DNA of 7,258 nucleotides. Origin: DATLHO01 sp035539855. GTDB taxonomy: Bacteria > Bacteroidota > Ignavibacteria > OLB7. Under the pieces are notes generated by a model that saw nothing but the letters and a program-made list of their open reading frames with translations, was not told the DNA's origin and ran no database searches. Made by a program: the position numbers and the translations under genes. Where the stretch lies: assembly GCA_035539855.1 (NCBI GenBank), contig DATLHO010000003.1, positions 1-7,258 of the forward strand. Direction: 5' to 3'. Shown here piece after piece: positions 6,007 through 7,258 of the stretch; position 1 is the first letter of the stretch; every line of letters begins with the position of its first letter.

Positions 6007-6786
6007 TCACTCCCGCTTCTTAAGTCCCGCCCGGCCCCTGGCAACGACCCAGTCGTACAACCGATTCGGAGCGTAGGTGCCGAGCCGTGTGAGCAGCGAG
6101 AGCAGGCGAGGGTAGCGGATGTCGACCGAGCCCCGCTCGATCGCCGCGACGGTGCGGCGCGCGGCGTCGTCGGCCTCGATCATCAGCGGCATGTGGAACT
6201 CGTTCTTGTCGGTCATCGCGGTGCGGACGAACCCTGGGAAGACCGTCGTGATCGTCACGCCGCTCGACCGCAGCTCCGTACGAAGACTCTCCATCATCAC
6301 CGTCAGTGCGGCCTTGCTCGCGTTGTAGGCGCCGGAGCCGGGCATGCCGCGGAACGACGCGAGCGAGGTGATCGCGACGAGCTGTCCGCTGCGCGCGTCG
6401 AGCATGCGCGGCAGCGCCACCTCGATCATGCGCACCGCGCTCGTGTAGTTGACCGCCATCACGCGCTCGGCGTCGAGAGCACGGAATGTCGCGGCGAACG
6501 TCGGGAAGCCGATGCCGGCGTTCATGATCACCGTGTCGAAGCCTCCGAAGGCCGAATCCGCGAGCGCCACGATGCGCGACGCCGCATCCTCGTCGGTGAC
6601 GTCGACGGCGATGATGCGGGCATCCGCGCCGATCGCCCGCGCCGCCTGTGCGGTCGCCTCGAGCTCGGCCTCTCTCCGCGCCGCGAGAACGAGCCGCGCG
6701 CCGCGACGCGCGTACTCGAGGGCGATCGCGCGGCCGATGCCGGCGGAGGCTCCCGTAATGATGATCCGCTTCTCCCTCGTCTTCAT
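6007..6786 (-). CDS. SDR-family NAD(P)-dependent oxidoreductase (classical short-chain dehydrogenase)
   Basis: The 259-residue Rossmann-fold enzyme carries the full set of classical SDR motifs. These are the cofactor loop TGASAGIG (11-18), the D-V pair at 62-63 that contacts the adenine, NAG (89-91), the structural Asn113, Ser141, and the catalytic Y-x-x-x-K (Tyr154, Lys158), followed by the PG motif (184-185). Arg37 and Arg38 after the second strand (LVLAARRE) favour NADP(H) over NAD(H), as in many SDRs. The C-terminal stretch RYPRLLSLLTRLGTYAPNRL resembles SDRs acting on lipid or steroid-like substrates, some of which associate with membranes; this is inference only. The ATG at 6786 is chosen because it has a good Shine-Dalgarno sequence and gives the normal family N-terminus. 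A longer in-frame start at 6876 would run through an inverted repeat. The substrate is unknown. Confidence 0.92.
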   Translation of the reverse strand: MKTREKRIIITGASAGIGRAIALEYARRGARLVLAARREAELEATAQAARAIGADARIIAVDVTDEDAASRIVALADSAFGGFDTVIMNAGIGFPTFAATFRALDAERVMAVNYTSAVRMIEVALPRMLDARSGQLVAITSLASFRGMPGSGAYNASKAALTVMMESLRTELRSSGVTITTVFPGFVRTAMTDKNEFHMPLMIEADDAARRTVAAIERGSVDIRYPRLLSLLTRLGTYAPNRLYDWVVARGRAGLKKRE

Positions 6787-6790
6787 CGCT

Positions 6791-6795
6791 CCTCC
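6791..6795 (-). promoter_or_regulatory. Shine-Dalgarno sequence fixing the SDR start
   Basis: On the minus strand GGAGG is followed by AGCG and then ATG, a 4-nt spacing. It is the only clear Shine-Dalgarno sequence at a start in this window. It decides between the ATG at 6786 and the longer in-frame start at 6876. Confidence 0.75.
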
Positions 6796-6803
6796 GTGAA
6801 CGC

Positions 6804-6856
6804 CGCACCCGCCGTTCGCCGGACCGAGCTCGTCGGCCGCGCAAACGGCGGGTGCG
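6804..6856 (-). promoter_or_regulatory. Perfect 13-bp inverted repeat in the leader of the SDR gene
   Basis: CGCACCCGCCGTT (6804-6816) and AACGGCGGGTGCG (6844-6856) are perfect reverse complements separated by 27 nt. The loop contains the palindrome CGAGCTCG (6825-6832). In an SDR transcript starting further upstream, this would be a stable stem ending 8 nt before the Shine-Dalgarno sequence. It could therefore act on translation initiation, as an attenuator, or as a DNA operator. The structure is seen; the role is inferred. Confidence 0.5.
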
Positions 6857-6878
6857 ATCGATGACCTGACGCACATAA

Positions 6879-6908
6879 CGAATGACCGCGCAAGGTACTC
6901 GTCATTCG
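6879..6908. repeat. 8-bp dyad with 14-nt spacer upstream of the SDR gene
   Basis: CGAATGAC (6879-6886) and GTCATTCG (6901-6908) are perfect reverse complements around CGCGCAAGGTACTC. The arms are less GC-rich than the surroundings. It lies 93 bp or more upstream of the SDR start, which would suit an operator. It could equally be part of the 3' region of the right-hand gene. Confidence 0.4.
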
Positions 6909-6932
6909 CCCGGCGGGCAATTGCCGCGGGCG
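6907..6932 (-). terminator. GC hairpin after the T9SS-cargo-like gene (terminator-like)
   Basis: CGCCC (6907-6911) pairs with GGGCG (6928-6932), and GCGG (6913-6916) pairs with CCGC (6924-6927). There is one bulged G (6912) and the loop is GCAATTG. It lies downstream of the minus-strand gene that stops at 7039, so it may end that transcript. It shares the core CGCCCGGCGGG with the hairpin at 5199-5228. No U-tract follows on the minus strand (AATGAC). Confidence 0.45.
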
Positions 6933-6938
6933 CGCGTC

Positions 6939-7028
6939 GCGATCGGGCGCATTGCGATGGGGCGCATTGCGATCAGGCGCGTCGCGATCGGGCGCGCCGC
7001 GATCGGGTGCGTTGCGATGGACCGCGCC
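6939..7028. repeat. Tandem repeat, six units of 15 bp
   Basis: Six head-to-tail units start at 6939, 6954, 6969, 6984, 6999 and 7014, with the consensus GCGATCGGGCGCRTT. The first five differ from it at zero to three positions; the sixth is the most diverged (GCGATGGACCGCGCC). A degraded partial unit may precede the array (6928-6938). The array occupies the gap just after the stop of the right-hand minus-strand gene. There are no unique spacers, so it is not a CRISPR array. The function is unknown. Confidence 0.85.
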
Positions 7029-7038
7029 GCCGGATGCC

Positions 7039-7258
7039 CTACCTCGTGATCACGAACCTGCGCACGCGGACGGCGTCGCCGGCACGTGCTGTCAGCGTGT
7101 AGATGCCGGCAGCCAGGCCGCCGACGTCGAGCGCGCGCTCGTGCGTGCCGGCGCCGAGCGTCTCCGGCGCGGTTCGCACGAGCCGCTCTCCTCGCATGCC
7201 GATTACCTCGAGCGTGACGAGCTCCTCGGCCGCGAGCGAGAACCGCGCGACTACGTGC
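7039..7258 (-). CDS. C-terminal end of a secreted protein with T9SS type A / FlgD-like sorting domain (5' truncated by window edge)
   Basis: On the minus strand an open frame enters from the right edge and ends at the stop complementary to 7039-7041, encoding 72 residues. It reads as two halves of an Ig-like sorting domain. The first is FSLAAEELVTLEVIGMRGER (6-25), matching the 'F.l.....v.l.iyd..Gr' pattern. The second contains GLAAGIYTLTARAGDAVRVR (47-66) and ends in RRFVITR, matching the 'L.aGvY.l.l..g.....rk.vv.r' ending. This pattern is typical of type IX secretion C-terminal domains and of related FlgD-like domains in FCB bacteria. The protein is therefore probably a large exported or surface-anchored protein whose functional part lies outside the window. 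The domain type is fairly clear; T9SS and FlgD-like versions cannot be separated by eye. Confidence 0.7.
   Translation of the reverse strand, partial: HVVARFSLAAEELVTLEVIGMRGERLVRTAPETLGAGTHERALDVGGLAAGIYTLTARAGDAVRVRRFVITR

Noticed and set aside
5962..6864. Plus-strand open frame of 300 codons opposite the SDR gene
   Set aside because: It is the antisense shadow of a gene with complete SDR motifs. The translation is rich in Arg, His and Asp with no recognisable domain.
6787..6876. 30-residue N-terminal extension of the SDR from an upstream in-frame ATG
   Set aside because: It would run through the 13-bp inverted repeat and has no family similarity. The ATG at 6786 has a good Shine-Dalgarno sequence and the normal family N-terminus.
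6939..7028. CRISPR array
   Set aside because: The units are 15 bp, directly adjacent and without unique spacers. No cas gene is present.

Overview
The window is GC-rich (about two thirds G+C by eye), gene-dense bacterial DNA. Several features point to a Gram-negative member of the FCB group. The gene cut by the right edge ends in a type IX secretion / FlgD-like C-terminal sorting domain. A sigma factor is paired with a membrane protein that has a beta-barrel-like tail. A predicted lipoprotein carries repeated 'DTV' units, and most starts lack a clear Shine-Dalgarno sequence. A high-GC Bacteroidota/Ignavibacteria/Kapabacteria-like lineage or a Gemmatimonadota-like lineage would fit. I cannot place it more precisely without a database.

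Layout. (1) 1-2322, plus strand: an ABC-transporter operon of the FtsX/LolCE/MacB type. It holds the C-terminal tail of one permease (1-206), a complete second FtsX permease (219-1487), a spacer with a 21-22 bp tandem repeat, and an ABC ATPase-like protein (1573-2322). The ATPase fold looks intact, but the Walker A lysine, Q-loop glutamine, signature glycines and H-loop histidine are all replaced. (2) 2406-5138, plus strand: an envelope-signalling cluster made of an ECF sigma factor, a one-TM membrane protein with an anti-sigma-like N-terminus and a beta-strand-rich tail, and a DTV-repeat lipoprotein. It may be preceded by an autoregulated ECF promoter and is followed by a strong GC hairpin. 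(3) 5265-6005, plus strand: a protein resembling PD-(D/E)XK (DUF559-like) nucleases whose second catalytic motif appears lost. (4) 6007-6786, minus strand: a classical short-chain dehydrogenase, convergent with the nuclease-like gene and only 1 bp away. (5) 6787-7038: an unusually structured intergenic region with a 13-bp inverted repeat, an 8-bp dyad, a GC hairpin and a six-unit 15-bp tandem repeat. (6) 7039-7258, minus strand: the C-terminal end of a secreted, probably T9SS-exported protein.

How the genes may work together. The permeases and the ATPase-like protein probably act together in the inner membrane on lipoproteins, peptides or other envelope substrates. The degenerate ATPase implies either a canonical ATPase encoded just upstream of the window or a non-hydrolytic role. 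The sigma factor and the membrane protein look like a cognate sigma/anti-sigma pair that couples an envelope signal to transcription, with the lipoprotein as a possible partner. No phage, CRISPR, tRNA, rRNA or insertion sequence was seen.
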